In this document: one piece after another, positions 19,710 through 32,759 of the stretch
How the letters are laid out: each line of letters starts with the position of its first letter
Numbering within the stretch: position 1 is the stretch's first letter
Origin: Artocarpus heterophyllus
Taxonomy: Eukaryota > Streptophyta > Magnoliopsida > Rosales > Moraceae
Direction: 5' to 3'
DNA: 64,000 bases
Assembly: GCA_025403435.1 (NCBI GenBank)
Contig: CM046330.1
Span: forward strand, 20,668,239 to 20,732,238
Position numbers and translations under genes: made by a program
The notes under the pieces: generated by a model
Database searches by the model: none
What the model was told of the DNA's origin: nothing
What the model saw: only the letters and a program-made list of their open reading frames with translations

Positions 19710-22700
19710 TTCCCCTCCTCTTGAGAAGGATTTGTCCTCAAATCGTCGCCTACATCAAAAGGACTTAGATCAGAAACATTAAAGGAGGCACTTACACCAT
19801 ACTCACCTGGCAAGTCTAGCTTGTACGCATTATCATTGATCCTTTCGAGAATTTGAAAAGGACCATCCCCTCTAGGCAATAGCTTGGATTTCCTTTGCTC
19901 CGGAAAACCGTTCCTTGCGTAAGTGCAACCACACCCAATCACCGGGCTCGAAGACGAGCTTGTGACGCCCTTTGTTGGCTTGTTCAGCATATTGTTTAGT
20001 CCTTCGCTCGATGTTGAGTCTTGCCTTCTCGTGTATCTGCTTAACAAGATCAGCTTTTCTTTTTCCATCTAAATTCACATGCTCAGACAAAGGTAATGGC
20101 ATTAAATCCAAAGGAGTTAAAGGATTAAAACCATAAACAATTTCAAACGGTGAAAATTGAGTAGCAGAATGAATAGATCGATTATAAGCAAACTCAACAT
20201 GTGGTAAACACTCCTCCCATGTTTTGATGTTCTTTTTAATGACAGCCCTCAACAAAGTAGACAAGGTTCTATTCACAACTTCTGTTTGACCATCGGTTTG
20301 AGGGTGACAAGTAGTTGAAAACAATAGCTTAGTCCCTAACTTAGCCCACAAAGTCTTCCAAAAGTAGCTTAAGAACTTGGTGTCCCTATCAGAAACAATT
20401 GTCCTAGGCATACCATGAAGTCTCACAATTTCCCTAAAGAACAAATCAGCAACATTGGAAGCATCATCTGTCTTGTGGCATGGAATAAAATGAGCCATCT
20501 TGGAAAACCTATCCACAACCACAAATATCGAGTCTCTTCCCCGTTTAGACCTAGGCAAACCTAACACAAAATCCATCGAAATATCAATCCAGGGTTCACT
20601 AGGTATTGGTAAAGGGGTGTATAAACCATGGGGCTGCACTCTTGATTTAGCCTGCCTACAATTTACACATCTACCACAAAGCCTCTCAACATCTCGTTTC
20701 ATATGTGGCCAATAGAAGTGTTCCTGCAACATAGCTAAAGTTTTCACTACTCCAAAATGTCCCATCAATCCTCCCCCATGGGATTCCCTCACTAGCAAAT
20801 CTCTTAATGAACAATTAGGCACACATAATTTATTCTCCCGAAACAAGTATCCCTCATGCCTAAAGTATTTACCACTAGCAGATCTCTCACAAGCTTGATA
20901 CTCAGTACGAAAGTCATGGTCATCAGCATATAACTCTTTAATGTGTTCAAAACCCAGTAGTTTAGCATTAAGAGTTGAGATTAAGACATACCTGCGAGAA
21001 AGTGCATCGGCAACGACGTTTTCCTTACCTTGCTTGTAGCGAATGACATATGGAAACGTCTCTATGAATTCTACCCAACGAGCATGCCTCTTGTTCAGCT
21101 TGTGCTGGCCCTTCAAGTGTTTCAGGGACTCATGATCAGTGTGAATCACGAACTCCTTAGGCCATAGGTAGTGCTGCCACGTCTCTAATGCCCGAACCAA
21201 TGCATACATCTCTTTATCATAAGTTGGGTAATTAAGAGTTGCCCCATTCAGCTTCTCACTGAAATATGCTATTGGTCTCCCTTCCTGCATTAAAACAGCA
21301 CCAATTCCAACACCTGAAGCATCACATTCAATCTCAAAAGTTTTGGCAAAATTAGGTAAAGATAACAATGGAGCATTTGTCAACTTCTCCTTGAGTAGCT
21401 GAAATGCCTTTTCTTGCTCTTCTCCCCATCTAAACCCAACATTCTTTTTGATGACTTCAGTCAGTGGTGCGGCTATAGTACTGAAATCTTTCACAAACCG
21501 CCGGTAGAAACTAGCAAGTCCATGAAAACTCCGTACATTTCCCACACTAGTTGGACTCGGCCACTCCTGGATGGCTCGCACCTTTTCTTCATCAACCTGT
21601 ATACCTTGAGCACTAACAACAAAACCAAGAAACACAAGCTTATCTGTGCAAAAGGTACATTTCTTGAGGTTAGCATACAACTTTTCCTTCCGTAAAACAT
21701 CTAAAACAAGTTTCAAATGTTCAATATGTTCATCCAAATTGCTGCTATAGATAAGGATATCATCAAAATAAACAACAACAAATTTTCCAATAAAAGCTCG
21801 CAAAACATGGTTCATTAAACGCATAAATGTGCTGGGCGCATTGGTTAAACCGAAAGGCATTACCAACCACTCATACAAGCCTTGTTTTGTTTTGAAAGCC
21901 GTCTTCCACTCGTCTCCCTCTTTCATGCGAATTTGATGATATCCACTCTTCAAATCAATTTTAGAAAACACACAAGCACCATGCAATTCATCTAACATGT
22001 CATCCAAGCGAGGAATGGGATGTCGATACTTTACCGTGATGTTGTTGATGGCTCGACAATCAACGCACATCCTCCAAGTCCCATCTTTCTTAGGCACAAG
22101 TAAAACTGGTACGGCGCACGGGCTCATGCTTTCTCTCACGTGTCCCTTCTCCATCAACTCATTTACCTGCCGTTGGAGTTCCTTTGTCTCCTCGGGATTA
22201 CTCCTATAGGCTGGTCGGTTTGGGATTGTAGCTCCAGGTATGAAGTCGATTTGATGTTCAATCCCGCGGATTGGAGGTAAACCTTGCGGTGTTTCCTCGG
22301 GAAAGATATCCTCAAAATCCTGCAAAAGAGAAACAACAGAACTATGCAAGGTGGAATCAAGATCGTTAGTGTTTAATAACGCCTCCTTGTACATGAGTAA
22401 AATCATCGGCTGATTAGAAAACAAAGCTCTTCTCACATCACTCTTTCTTGCATAAAAGTTTGTTTTTCTCTCTACTTTTCTCTCATTGGCTGATTGTGAA
22501 TTCTTTTCAGCCCTCTCAATTTTCTCTCCCTTGCTCTCTTTGCTCTCCTTTTTCTCGGCCATCTCTTCCTTTTTTCTCTCACTGGCCGAACTCTCTCTCT
22601 GCACTCCCACTCTTGATTTTTCTTCGCTCTTCATTTTTTTATCATTTTCTCTCTGTAAGCTCACTTGGTCTTCATAGACTTGTTTTGGTGTTAATGGAAC

Positions 22701-23777
22701 AAGAGTGATCGTCTTTTGATTGTGAACGAATGAGTACTTGTTGGTGAAACCATCATGCTTAACTCGCCGATCAAATTGCCATGGTCTGCCTAACAACAAG
22801 TGCCCAGCTTGCATCGGAACCACATCGCACAAAACTTCATCTTCATATCTTCCAATGCGAAAAGGAACTAACACCTGTTTATGCACCTTTACCTCACCAG
22901 TATCATTTAACCATTGCAATTTATATGGCCGAGGATGCTTAATTGTTGGCAGCCCTAACTTCTCTACCATGGTTGTGCTTGCAACATTAGTACAACTCCC
23001 ACCATCAATAATCACACTACATACCTTGTTTTGAACGTGGCACCTAGTGTGAAAGATGTTTTCCCGTTGCACCTCTTCATCTTCTTCTTTGGCTTGCACA
23101 CTTAAAGCTCTCCTTGTGACCAACAATTCTCCTTGGACAGCGCACTCCTCATCGTCGACATCCTCTAATGAAGGCATAGAATCATTGTCCGAATCTTCCT
23201 CGGTTTCAATGTCTCCATTGTCCCGCATCACCATAACTCGTTTGTTCGGACATTGGCTTGCTATATGACCCCTGCCTTGACATTTAAAACATTTAATATC
23301 ACGAGTCCGAGTAGTGGAAGAATCGGATTTACCTTGATTCCCATGGCTGGCCACCTCTTGTTTTTGCTCGAACTTTGGCTTGGGGTTGGATTGCTTCTCA
23401 TCCTTCTTCCATTGGTTGGTTTTCCAAGCCGATGTACTCAGGTTTTGGCTAGGACGTGTGCTACTGCCCCTCCTCATAAGTTGATTCTCAACTTTAATAG
23501 CCATGTGCACCATGTCCTCCAACTCCACATAATGTTGCAACTCAACGGCATTGTGAATATCTCGGTTCAAGCCCGCCAAAAACCTTGCCATTGTAGCCTC
23601 TCGATCCTCCTCTATATTAGCCCGAATCATCATAACCTCGATCTCCTTATAGTACTCCTCTACACTCTGGTTGCCTTGCTTAAGGTTTTGTAGTTTGTTG
23701 TACAACTCCCGGTAGTAGTAAGTTGGCACAAATCGCTTTCTCATCACGGTCTTCATCTCTTCCCATGACTCAATAGG
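19478..23777 (-). pseudogene. D gag C-half/protease/RT/RNase H/integrase
   Basis: A nearly intact polyprotein. Residue positions below count from the Met at 23756. Gag core about 1-100; zinc knuckle [17 protein letters not shown] about 155-175; acidic linker; protease IIDGGSC about 250; a Lys/Glu-rich spacer; RT with [12 protein letters not shown] about 680; RNase H ([23 protein letters not shown]); integrase with an H-H-C-C finger and D-D-E core ([24 protein letters not shown]). One extra base near 19905 shifts the last part ([19 protein letters not shown], then [13 protein letters not shown]) into another frame ending at 19478 inside the LTR. With the TGA at 23778 it has two lesions, so it is probably non-autonomous despite its youth. 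Confidence 0.9.
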
Positions 23778-24317
23778 TCACTCTCTATTTCGTCTCCTGT
23801 TTATAACAAGCTGATCCCACCAAGTAATAGCATAATCAGAAAATTCAATTACAGCCAATTTTACCTTCTTTGCCTCAGAATAGTAGTGGCAGTCAAAGAT
23901 GAACTCCATTTTCTTCTCCCATTCTAGGTACGCTTCTGGATTGGATTTGCCTTGAAATGATGGTATCTTCATTTTTATGCCTCTCAAACTATCATCTTCC
24001 CTGTTCCTAACGCCTCTATCCCGTCCAAATCTTCGGTGACTACCCGCTGAATCTTCTCCTTCGTCAAACTCTTCCCCATCATTCCTATAGTAGTCATCAA
24101 CCTCTCCTCTAACCGGAACCCTTTCTCGCCTACGTGCATGAGGAACATGTTGTGGCTGCTCCACACGTGCGTTTTCTATCTGGTCTATCCTCTCATGAAG
24201 CTGTCCTATCTCTCCCCTCAATAATCGCCTCATCTCCCCCATCATCGCTTCCATCAGAAGTTTTGGGTCTGCTGCACCCGAGGTACCCTCAATAGTGTTC
24301 TTGCTGTTGTTTGACAT
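23778..24317 (-). CDS. D gag N-terminal part, ending at an in-frame TGA
   Basis: The ATG is at 24315-24317 (MSNNSKN); an upstream in-frame GTG at 24356 is less likely. It encodes the coiled N-terminal gag helix (LLMEAMMGEMRRLLRGE), an Arg/acidic spacer and the first half of the gag core (YLEWEKKMEFIFDCHYYSE, WWDQL). The TGA at 23778-23780 replaces a His codon of the A family, and the same frame continues immediately as the pol-containing frame. It could be a point lesion or a read-through site; LTR identity argues the element moved with it or acquired it very recently. Confidence 0.8.
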   Translation of the reverse strand: MSNNSKNTIEGTSGAADPKLLMEAMMGEMRRLLRGEIGQLHERIDQIENARVEQPQHVPHARRRERVPVRGEVDDYYRNDGEEFDEGEDSAGSHRRFGRDRGVRNREDDSLRGIKMKIPSFQGKSNPEAYLEWEKKMEFIFDCHYYSEAKKVKLAVIEFSDYAITWWDQLVINRRRNRE

Positions 24318-24945
24318 TTTCCAAAGGACCTCACCACACTCCCTTACGTGTTTCACTCGTGAAATGGTTCACTCAATTTCACTCGTGTTTACACTCAATA
24401 CTTTCGGCTTTTGTCCACTCTAATGCTCTCGCCTCTATGCCTTTTTCCACTCGTTAATTCTCACTCAGTTCCTATAAAACTAGTCAAATCAATATCAAAA
24501 AATTTCCTTGACAATTCACAAATAGATTACCAAAGAGACAAGACTATAACAGGAACAAAGAATTTAGGCTTTTAGAATCACACGCAAAAGGAACAAAATT
24601 TGAACAAAAATTTTTGGTCTATGCAAGGAATTCAGTTTTGGATTCCTTAAACAATGAATAACAAGAATCTGAAATAAAAATTTAAGAAAGGTTTCCAGAC
24701 TCTTTTTTTTTTTTTTTTTTTTTTTTTCGGATCCTCTTGTTTTTCTTCTTTTCCCCCTTTTTTTTTTTTCTTTCCTTTTCTTTTCGTTTCTTTTCTTTCT
24801 TTCTTTTCTTTTCGGATCTTTTTTTTTTTTTTTTTTTAAACTGACTTTGATAATGGAAATCAAACTTCACGAACAACTGAAACAAACAAAAAACTAAGAG
24901 AACGGATAAGCAAAACCTGATTAGAACCTCGCTCTGATTACCAAA
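24318..24945 (-). other. D leader and primer site
   Basis: The complement of 24931-24945 gives TTTGGTAATCAGAGC, the initiator-Met primer site with one extra A. The leader carries a long T/C tract on the plus strand (24703-24837; purine-only in the element) interrupted by two GGATC(C) words. Confidence 0.85.
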
Positions 24946-25745
24946 TGATACGAACCACGCCAAGAGCTGACGCGATCCTAACCGAAGTTGGTTTCCAAGA
25001 TCAAATTTCTAACCGGTTTTGGATGGAACCGCGACCCGATGCCCAACAAGAAGCACGAACCTTGGTATGTGCGGACGCCACAATCAGCTATGGAGGGACT
25101 GATTGATAAGTCTTGGTAAGTGAGGACGCCACAATCAGCTATGGATGGACTGATTGATAAGTCTATGAACGCCACGGAAATTTCCGATAAGTTCGAATAG
25201 TTCGTTTAGGAACTAAAGAGAATTAAACCTCAAAATTATGTGTTATTACTTGTCTCCCATTGATTGAAATTCGTTACAATTATATAGGGGTTCCTATGCG
25301 AATTTTCAGCCCCTAATTCCCATGGAAATTTCGGGAAACTCATTTAACAAAAGTCAAATCTAGACTAAATAAGGAAAGTTCCCTTAATGGCTTAAAAGCC
25401 TTACAATAATAGAAATACCAGAAACGGAAAAAAGGAAACTAGACATTAAAAGGTCAAAACTGATTCTTCTCGCCATGTGTCGCCTCAAAATGGGAAAGTA
25501 ACTGAAATGGAAATTACTCAATCCCTTCTATAGCTTGAATCACGCATTTATTGGTGTGGTTGTCGCATGCAATTCCCTCAATGGGCCTCCATGCAATAGC
25601 TTGAGCCCAAGTTGCTTGAATCAGCCCAATAAGTGTTTCTTTAAACTTCTTCGCACGAGCTCTCGTAACCGGACCAATGGGAACTTGAATTGGATCTGAA
25701 TATGTCTCCCACGTGCTCTTGCTTGTGCTAGTGATGTCCTCATCA
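24946..25745 (-). mobile_element. D 5' LTR (reverse)
   Basis: An 800-bp copy of 18910-19709 with no difference seen by eye. TATA box at about 25276-25288 (reverse). Confidence 0.95.
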
Positions 25746-28133
25746 GTTCTTCGCTCAATGTTGAGTCTTTATTTCTCATGAATCTGTTTAACAAAGTCAG
25801 CCTTCCTTTTGCCATCTAAATTAACACACTCAGAAACAAGTAGTGGTGATAAATCCAGTGGTGATAAATGATTAAGACCATAAACAATTTCAAAAGGTGA
25901 ATACTTAGTAGCAGAATGGACAGAGCGATTATATGCAAACTCAACATGCGGTAAACAGTCTTCCCATGATTTAATGTTCTTACTGATGATTTCTCTTAAT
26001 AAGGTTGACAAAGTCCTATTTACTACCTCAGTTTGACCATCAGTTTGTGGGTGGCAAGTAGTAGAAAACAACAGCTTAGTACCTAACTTACTCCACAAAG
26101 TCTTCCAAAAGTAGCTCAAGAACTTAGCATCTCTATCTAAAACAATTGTCCTAGGCATGCCATGTATCCTCACAATCTCCCTAAAGAACAATTCAGCAAC
26201 ACGCGATGCATCATCAGTTTTATGACAGGGAATAAAATGTGCCATCTTAGAAAACTGATCTACAACCATAAACACACTATCCTTCCCACGTTTGGTCCTA
26301 GGTAAACCTAACACAAAGTCCATTGAAATATCAGTCCAAGGCTCACTAGGAATTGGCAAAGGTGTGTATAAACCATGGGGTTGTGCTCTCGATTTAGCTT
26401 GCCTACACGTGACACATCTACTACATATCCTTTCAACATCCCTTTTCATGTGTGGCCAAAAGAAGTGTTCCTGCAAAACAGCTAAAGTTTTAGCAATTCC
26501 AAAATGCCCCATCAATCCGCCACCATGGGATTCCCTCACTAACAAATCTCTCAAAGAACAATTAGGCACACAAAGCTTATTCTCCCGAAACAAAAATCCA
26601 TCATGCCTATAAAATTTACCCATTGCGTTTTTCTCACAAGCTCAATACTCCTCACTAAAATCTTGGTCTAAAGGGTATAAATCCTTAATATGCTCAAAAC
26701 CAAGCAGTTTAGCGTCAAGGATAGAAAGTAATGCGTACCTGCGAGAAAGTGCATCCGCAACAACATTCTCCTTACCTTGCTTGTAACGAATGACATAAGG
26801 AAATGTCTCGATGAATTCCACCCAGCGAGCATGCCTCTTGTTCAACTTTTGTTGTCCCTTCAGATGTTTCAATGACTCGTGATCAATGTGAATCACGAAT
26901 TCCTTAGGCCATAGGTAGTGTTGCCAAGTCTTTAATGCTCGAACCAATGTGTACAACTCCTTGTCATAAGTAGGGTAATTTAGTGTTGACCCACTCAATT
27001 TTTCACTGAAATACGCAATTGGTCGTCCTCCTTGCATCAGCACGGCACCTATACCTGCACCAGAAGCATCACATTCAATTTCAAATGTTTTAGAAAAATC
27101 AGGTAAAGCAAGTAAAGGAGCATGAGTAAGCTTATGCTTAATAAGCCGAAACGCCTTCTCTTGTTCTTCTCCCCACTTGAACCCAACATTCTTCTTGATT
27201 ACTTCTATGAGTGGTGCAGCCAAAGTACTGAAATCATTTTTACAAACCGCCGGTAAAAGCTAGCAAGTCCATGAAAACTCCGTACTTCTCCAACGCTTGT
27301 GGGACTTGGCCATTCTTGGATAGCCCTAACCTTTTCTTCGTCGACCTGTATACCTTGAGCACTAACGACAAAACCAAGAAAAACAAGCTTATCCGTGCAA
27401 AAGGTACACTTCTTAAGATTAGCATACAACTTTTCCTTCCGTAAAACATCTAAAACAAGTTTCAAATGTTCTATATGTTCATCCAAATTGCTGCTATAGA
27501 TCAGGATATCATCAAAATAAACAACAACAAATTTCCCAATGAAAGCTCGCAAAACATGGTTCATTAAACGCATAAATGTGCTAGGGGCATTGGTTAAACC
27601 GAAAGGCATTACCAACCACTCATAAAAACCTTGTTTTGTTTTGAAAGCCGTCTTCCACTCGTCTACCTCTTTCATGCGAATTTGATGATATCCACTCTTC
27701 AGATCAATTTTAGAAAATACACAAGCACCATGCAGTTCATCTAACATGTCATCCAAGCGAGGAATGGGATGTCGATACTTTACCGTGATGTTGTTGATGG
27801 CTCGACAATCAACGCACATCCTCCAAGTCCCATCTTTCTTAGGCACAAGTAAAACTGGTACGGCGCACGGGCTCATGCTTTCTCTCACGTGTCCCTTCTC
27901 CATCAACTCACTTACCTGCCGTTGGAGTTCCTTTGTCTCCTCGGGATTACTTCTATAGGCTGGTCGATTTGGAATTGTAGCTCCAGGTATGAAGTTGATT
28001 TGATGTTCAATCCCGCGGATTGGAGGTAAACCTTGCGGTGTTTCCTCGGGAAAGATATCCTCATACTCCTGTAAAAGAGAAACAACAGAACTATGCAAGG
28101 TGGAATCAAGGTTGAATCAAGATCGTTAGTGTT
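25746..28133 (-). pseudogene. A-II pol (RT, RNase H, integrase), broken at both ends
   Basis: Reverse reading from 28098 gives the RT ([19 protein letters not shown], then YFDDILIYS), a small insertion near 27235 that shifts the frame, RNase H ([21 protein letters not shown]), a TGA at about 26642 and the integrase H-H-C-C and D-D-E core (about 26500-25900). A TAA in HEK-stop-RLNIERR follows at about 25766, then the D insertion. The 5' side ends at 28133, where the reverse pol meets a forward A LTR through a GTT overlap; gag, protease and 5' LTR are absent. A ~10-bp repeat (TTGAATCAAG) lies at the junction. Confidence 0.85.
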
Positions 28134-28846
28134 GACCCAATACAAGTTCCTGTTGGACCAGTCACAAGAGCCCGAGCTAAGAAATTCAAGGAAGCACTAA
28201 ATGGGTTGATTCATGAAATTTGGAATCAAGAAAATTTGTGCAAGCCCATTGACCCAAGCTCACGTCAACCACAACGGTGCGTCAATTTGATCCAAGTTCT
28301 AGAAGAATCCGAATGAGTCAAGCTTGAAATCAACTCAAATTTTGCAAGACCAAGTCAATGGAAGAATTTTGGAAACTTTCCCATTTTGGCACACATGCGG
28401 ATTAATTGCACTTTCCTTTAATTGTTGGGCGTGTAAATGGCTGAAAATCAGCCATTAAGACTTTCATTTCTTTTGGTTTTTATTTTAGGCTTAGTAATTA
28501 TGTTTGAATTTGTCAACTTTTCTTTTTGGGCAACACTTTGTAATTTTGGCCTAAAAATAGGCGTTTCCAAGGTTAATGAAAGGATGAATGTTTATTTTCT
28601 GAGAGAAATAATTCTTTCTTTGGTTCTTTGACGAACTGCACGAACTCTTCGGATCAATCCGAGCGTTCAACCCCAACTTATCAATCAAGCTTTCCATCCT
28701 TGATTGTGGCGTCTACGATATACCAAGGTTCTTGTTTCGTATAAGCAACGGGTCGCGGTGATTTCCATCCAAATCTGAGTAGAAACGATCTTGGTGTCTT
28801 CTTATTGATAACAGGTTTCGTCAGTATATTGGCGAGGTTCTTATCA
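28134..28846 (+). mobile_element. A-III 5' LTR, first ~38 bp missing
   Basis: Begins at the LTR-internal TTGACCCAATAC and ends GGTTCTTATCA at 28846. It lacks the ~30-bp segment present in A-I. The primer site at about 28848-28861 carries an extra T (GGTATCAGTAGCC). TATA is altered to CCTAAAAATAGG. Confidence 0.85.
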
Positions 28847-29424
28847 TTTGGTATCAGTAGCCTCGGTTCTAGCCTCAGGTTTGTCTATCCTTCTTTGTTT
28901 CTGAATTCTAATTTATTACTTAGGTTCTATTTTGTTCAAAAAGAAATAGTCGAATTTAGAGTCTTAAACAAAAAAAAAAAGATCCAAAAAGAAAAGAAAG
29001 AAAGAAAGAAAAAAGGAAAAGAAAAGAAAAAAATCAAGAGGATCCGAAAAAAAAAAAAAGAAAGTATGGAGACCCTCCTTAAAATTTTTTGTTTCCTTTC
29101 CATTGTTTGAGTGTCCAGGTGTCCGAATTTGACCTCACCTCATAGTGCAAAAAATTTGCTTCATTCTGAACTGTGTATCAAAATGTGTTGCTGAATTTGT
29201 TACCGGATAGATTTTATTGTAGTTTGTGTGATTCCAAAAGAACTGAAAGAGAGAATAAGTGAGTTAAAAAAAAAAAAGCCAAGAGTGGTGAGAACATTCA
29301 AGGGTAAAAGCCAATTATTCTAGTGAAACACGAGTGAACTGAGTGACCAAGTGATAGAGTGAAACACGTGAGGGAGAGAAGTAAGGTCCTTTATTATCTA
29401 ACGTTGTTTTACAGGTTTAAAAAA
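28847..29424 (+). other. A-III leader with purine tract
   Basis: Primer site, purine-rich tract (about 28971-29060), then the family leader with the conserved GAGTGAAACACGTGAGGGAG segment. Just before the gag ATG at 29425 is CTAACGTTGTTTTACAGGT, resembling a branch site and 3' splice site. Confidence 0.75.
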
Positions 29425-32400
29425 ATGAATCCGAATCAAGAAAGAGAAGCCGAAGATGATCTTCCACAACAAAACGTTCCCAATCTTCAGTTGCAAGCAT
29501 TAATGAGGCAAATGGAACGGCTGTTGACGCGAGCGCTAGAGCCCATTCATGAGAGATTAGATAAGGTTGATGCCAGAACACGTAATAGGCAGCCACAAAA
29601 CATGCAAAATAGGTGGAGGGGTGGATTGGATCTCTCGGAGGAAGATGAATTAGAAGAGTTCGAGGAACCACCGATAAATAGGGGCAGATTTAGGCAGTGG
29701 AAATGGGAATAGAGAAGCTAGGGACCGGGAAGCCAATAATATGGGAGGTATTAAAATGAAGATTCTGCCATTCCAAGGGAAAAATGACCCCGGAGCTTAC
29801 CTAGAATGGGAGAAGAAAGTGGAGCTAGTGTTTGATTGCCATAACTATTCACAGTTAAAGAAAGTTAAGCTTGCTGCGATTGAGTTCTCTGATTATGCGG
29901 TTGTATGGTGGGATCAGTTGGTAATGAATAGGCGACAGAACCGAGAACACCCGATTGAGACATGGGAGGAGATGAAAACGGTGATGAGAAAGCGATTTGT
30001 ACCCAGCCATTACTACCGGGAATTGTACAAAAAGTTGCAAGGACTAAGACAAGGAAACAGGAGTGTGGAGGAATATTATCAAGAAATAGAAATAGCCATG
30101 ATACGAGCCAATGTTGAAGAAGATCGAGAAGCAACCATGGCAAGATTTTTGCAATTGCTAAATTCGGATATTCAAGATAGGGTGGAGATGCAACACTACG
30201 TAGAGTTAGAAGACATGTTGCACATGGCCATCACAGTAGAGCGGCAGCTCAAGAGGAGAGGTAGCTCACGTGCGAATGTTAGTTCGGCACCTACTTCATG
30301 GAAGCCGAATTATGGGAAGAGAGAAGAGAAATCGATCGCTAGGCCAAAGTTTGAGCCAAAACCAGCCACGGCTAGCCCTTCAAACCAAGGTAAACATGAT
30401 TCATCAACTTCTCGAAACCGTGATATTAAATGTTTCAAATGGCAAGGCAGGGGTCACATCTCAAGCCAATGTCTGAACAAAAGGGTGATGGTCTTACGGG
30501 ACGACGGAGAGGTTGTTACGAATGACGAATCGGACGAGGACTCCATGCCACCATTGGAGGATGTGGATGAGGAGAAGTATGTTGTCCAAGGTGAATTGTT
30601 GGTCACTTGACGAGCCCTTAGTGTGCAAGCCAAAGAGGAAGAAGAAGAGCAACGTGAGAACATTTTTAATACTAGGTGCCACGTGCAGAACAAGGTATGT
30701 AGTGTGATAATAGATGGAGGAAGTTGTACAAACGTTGACAAATTAGGGCTGCCAATGACTAAACATCCTCGACCTTACAAGTTGCAATGGTTGAATAATA
30801 ATGGTGAAGTGACGGTAACTAAACAGGCATTAATTTTGTTTCGCATTGGTAGATATGAAGATAAAGTTTTGTGCGATGTAGTTCCAATGGAAGCCAGACA
30901 CTTGTTACTAGGTCGACCATGGCAATTTGATCGTCGAGTCAAACATGATGGCTACACCAATAAATATTCTCTTGTGCACAACTAGAGACCATTCACTCTT
31001 GTACCAATGACACCAAAACAGGTTCATGAAGATCAAGTTTGGTTACAAAAGGAGAGTGAACAAAAAGGAGAGAATGAGAAAAAGAGAGAGAAAGGGAGTG
31101 AAAATAATGAGTGTTGGAGTGTAGAGAGAGAGTTCGGCCAGAGAGGGAAAAAAGATAGAGGGGCCGAGAAAATAGAGAGAAAAGGAGAGAACATTGAGAG
31201 AGCGAGTACAAAAGAAGATTTGGCCAATGAGGTAAAAATAGAGAGAAAAACAAACTTTTATGCAAGAGAGAGTGATGTGAGAAGAGCTTTGTTTTCTAAT
31301 CAGCCGATGATTTTCCTCATGTACAAGGAGGCGTTATTAAACACTAACGATCTTGATTCCACCTTGCATAGTTCTGTTGTTTCTCTTTTGTAGGAGTATG
31401 AGGATATCTTTCTCGAGGAAACACCGCAAGGTTTACCTCTAATCCGCACGATTGAACATTCAAATCGACTTCATACTTGGAGCTACAATTCCAAACCGAC
31501 CAGCCTATAGGAGTAATCCCGAGGAGACAAAGGAACTCTAATGGCATATAAGTGAGTTAATGGAGAAGGGACACGTGAGAGAAAGCATGAGCCCGTGCGC
31601 CATACCAGTTTTACTTTTGCCTAAGAAAGATGGGACTTGGAGGATGTGCGTTGATTATCGAGCCATCAACAACATCACGGTAAAGTATCGACATCCCATT
31701 CCTCGCTTGGATGACATGTTAGATGAATTGTATGGTGCTTGTGTGTTTTCTAAAATTGACCTAAAGAGTGGATATCATCAAATTCACATGAAAGAGGGAG
31801 ACGAGTGGAAGACAACTTTCAAAACAAAACAAGGCTTGTATGAGTGGTTGGTAATGCCTTTCGGTTTAACCAATGCGCCTAGCACATTTATGCGTTTAAT
31901 GAACCATGTTTTGCGAGCTTTTATTGGGAAATTTGTCGTTGTTTATTTTGATGATATCCTTATCTATAGTAGCAATTTGGATGATCATATTGAACATTTG
32001 AAACTTGTTTTAGATGTTTTACGGAAGGAAAAGTTGTATGCTAATCTTAAGAAGTGTACCTTTTGCACGGATAAGTTTGTTTTTCTTGGTTTTGTTGTTA
32101 GTGCTCAAGGTATACAGGTTGACGAAGAAAAGGTTAGGGCTATCCAAGAATGGCCAAGTCCCACAAGCATTGGAGAAGTACGGAGTTTTCATGGACTTGC
32201 CAGCTTTTGCCGACGATTTGTAAGGGATTTCAGTACTTTGGCTGCACCACTCACAGAAGTAATCAAGAAGAATGTTGGGTTCAAGTGGGGAGAAGAACAA
32301 GAGAAGGCGTTTCAGCTTATTAAGTATAAGCTTACACATGCTCCTTTACTTGCTTTACCTGATTTTTCTAAAACATTTGAAATTGAATGTGATGCTTCTG

Positions 32401-32759
32401 GTGTAGGTATAGGTGCCGTGTTGATGCAAGAGGACAACCAATCGCGTATTTCAGTGAAAAATTGAGTGGGTCAATTCTAAATTACCCGACTTACGACAAG
32501 GAGTTGTACGCGTTGGTTCAAGCATTAAAGACTTGGCAACACTACCTATGGCCCAAGGAATTCGTGATTCACAGATCACGAGTCATTGAAACATCTGAAG
32601 GGACAACAAAAGTTGAACAAGAGGCATGCCCGCTGGGTGGAATTCATCGAGACATTTCCTTATGTCATTCGATACAAGCAAGGCAAGGAGAATGTTGTTG
32701 CGGATGCACTTTCTCGCAGAGTCTGATTTGAGGACAAATTCTTGTCAAGAGGAGGGGAA
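29425..32759 (+). pseudogene. A-III gag-pol, heavily broken, integrase deleted
   Basis: Gag starts MNPNQERE at 29425. There is a frameshift near 29695, the same Cys-to-Trp change in the zinc knuckle as A-I (CFKWQ), a stop at about 30608, a small in-frame loss in protease (TNVDKLG, near 30735), stops at about 30982 and 31391, and frameshifts near 31450. RT then reads from 31560 ([20 protein letters not shown] region, YFDDILIYS). RNase H breaks near 32440 and 32570. At about 32720 the sequence jumps from VADALSRR to the end of pol (ESDLRTN), deleting the integrase across a GCAG overlap. Non-functional. Confidence 0.9.

Larger units (their letters stand above)
18910..25745 (-). mobile_element. 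Complete D-family CRM-like gypsy element (6836 bp)
   Basis: The duplication GTTCT is at 18905-18909 and 25746-25750. The 800-bp LTRs (18910-19709 and 24946-25745) look identical by eye, so the insertion is recent. Order on the reverse strand: 5' LTR, primer site, purine-rich leader, gag, protease, RT, RNase H, integrase, polypurine tract, 3' LTR. It is inserted in the integrase region of A-II. The TGATG LTR start, initiator-Met primer and pol running into the LTR fit the CRM chromovirus clade; Galadriel is an alternative. Confidence 0.9.
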
